DNA from: Bacteroidaceae bacterium
Lineage (GTDB): Bacteria; Bacteroidota; Bacteroidia; Bacteroidales; Bacteroidaceae
DNA length: 7,759 nucleotides
Direction: 5' to 3'
Assembly: GCA_017558165.1 (NCBI GenBank)
Contig: JAFYWE010000072.1
Location: forward strand, 1-7,759
In this document: piece after piece, positions 6,855 through 7,759 of the stretch
How positions within the stretch are numbered: the stretch's first letter is position 1
Layout: every line of letters starts with the position of its first letter
Notes under the pieces: generated by a model
Told to the model about the DNA's origin: nothing
The model's database searches: none
What the model saw: only the letters and a program-made list of their open reading frames with translations
Position numbers and translations under genes: made by a program

Positions 6855-7759
6855 ATGAAGCTAAGCATAATAGTTCCCGTATACAAGGTAAGACGATATC
6901 TGCAACGATGCATAGAGAGCATCCTGCAACAGACATATACAGACTATGAGCTCATTCTCGTTGACGACGGTTCACCCGACAACTGTGGTGCGATATGCGA
7001 CCGCTACGCGCAGGAGTGCGACAAGGTAAAAGTCATACACAAGAAGAACGGCGGACTGTCATCGGCACGCAATGCCGGCATAGCGGCTGCCCGAGGCGAA
7101 TACATCACATTTGTCGACGGCGATGACGCCGTTGCATCAGGAACATACTACTACAACATGAACATCCTGCGCAACAACCCGGATATCGACATCCTTGAAT
7201 TCCCAGTACACAAGTACTACGAATCACCAAGGAACCAGATAATCTCATTCAAGCCCGAGAAGGTGTCGGGCAACGAGAACATCTTCAACGACTGGGTAAA
7301 ACGTCAGGGCTATGAGCACTGCTTCGCATGGAACAAGATATACCGTGCCGACATGTTCATGTTCGTGCGCTACCCCGAGGGAGAGGTATTCGAGGACACG
7401 CTCATCACCCCGATCCTATTCAGCAGCTGCGAGAATGTATACTACTCGGACTGCGGTTTCTACTACTACTATGACAACGACGGCAGCATAAGCAACAGCC
7501 ACTCGTCAAAGTCATCATACTTCCTGTTCCGCAACCTCGCCACCCTACACGACAAGGTCGCATCAATAAAGGAACTCGAGAACGATGCCGACAGGATTCT
7601 GCTACGTTGCATAGACTGCATGTCCACGCTGTTCCGTTGCAGGGACTGCAGCAAGGAGGAAAAGAAAAGCGCAGCATCACTTGTAAAAGGCAAAAGAATA
7701 AAGATAGACAGGCTATACAAGATGGACCTGCCACTGAAGCAGAAGATAAAGTACACTCC
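6855..7759 (+). CDS. Family 2 glycosyltransferase, 3' end outside window
   Basis: This is an inverting GT-A glycosyltransferase that transfers a sugar from a nucleotide-sugar donor during surface glycan synthesis, probably at the cytoplasmic face of the membrane. The first 301 codons are present and no stop is reached. Family marks are the N-terminal MKLSIIVPVYK strand, the nucleotide-binding LVDDGSPDN (Asp37, Asp38), the GGLSSARNAGI block (66-76), and the metal-binding DxD region as FVDGDD (Asp88, Asp90, Asp91). A later EDTLITP matches the usual E-D catalytic region. The ATG at 6855 is the only ATG after the in-frame TAA at 6813, and the AGAAATG context has no Shine-Dalgarno, as normal here. 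About 14 of 25 isoleucines are ATA, unlike the mutase, suggesting lower expression or a more recent origin. It is transcribed divergently from the flippase operon. Donor and acceptor cannot be told. Confidence 0.93.
   Translation, partial: MKLSIIVPVYKVRRYLQRCIESILQQTYTDYELILVDDGSPDNCGAICDRYAQECDKVKVIHKKNGGLSSARNAGIAAARGEYITFVDGDDAVASGTYYYNMNILRNNPDIDILEFPVHKYYESPRNQIISFKPEKVSGNENIFNDWVKRQGYEHCFAWNKIYRADMFMFVRYPEGEVFEDTLITPILFSSCENVYYSDCGFYYYYDNDGSISNSHSSKSSYFLFRNLATLHDKVASIKELENDADRILLRCIDCMSTLFRCRDCSKEEKKSAASLVKGKRIKIDRLYKMDLPLKQKIKYT

Noticed and set aside
7420..7756. Two overlapping minus-strand ORFs of 95 and 104 codons
   Set aside because: Both are antisense to the glycosyltransferase. 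Their Ser, Cys and Leu-rich composition is what reverse reading of this gene gives.

Overview
The window looks like chromosomal DNA of a member of the Bacteroidales (Bacteroides/Prevotella/Muribaculaceae type). The protein families point there: an exported C69 dipeptidase, a long M23 peptidase with a large beta-rich tail, and a Bacteroides-style oligosaccharide flippase. The start codons lack Shine-Dalgarno sequences and follow A/T-rich stretches. The promoter-like sites match the Bacteroidetes TAnnTTTG (-7) and TTTG/TTG (-33) elements rather than sigma70 boxes. The genus cannot be fixed from the sequence alone. I see no rRNA, tRNA, CRISPR, insertion sequence or phage gene.

From left to right, positions 1-1632 (minus strand) hold a phosphoglucomutase/phosphomannomutase that lacks only its last few dozen residues, with its own promoter at 1674-1706. 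Upstream of it on the same strand is a compact gene set, in transcription order: a putative 55-residue membrane protein (6706-6539), a polysaccharide flippase (6575-5049), an M23 zinc endopeptidase (5052-3376) and a secreted C69 dipeptidase (3361-1715). These genes overlap or lie 14 bases apart, and no terminator is visible between them. Positions 6707-6854 are an intergenic region carrying two divergent promoter-like elements. The plus strand then carries a family 2 glycosyltransferase (6855 to the window end, 3' truncated).

Most of the window concerns the cell envelope. The mutase supplies hexose-1-phosphates for nucleotide sugars, the glycosyltransferase builds glycan, the flippase moves a lipid-linked glycan across the inner membrane, and the M23 enzyme and dipeptidase act outside the cytoplasm on peptidoglycan or peptides. 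The shared logic of the flippase-M23-dipeptidase operon is inference. No clearly new defence or mobile system is visible. The points most worth a second look are the near-palindromic divergent promoter at 6746-6761, the overlapping small membrane ORF ahead of the flippase, and the dipeptidase whose catalytic cysteine lies exactly at the signal-peptide junction.
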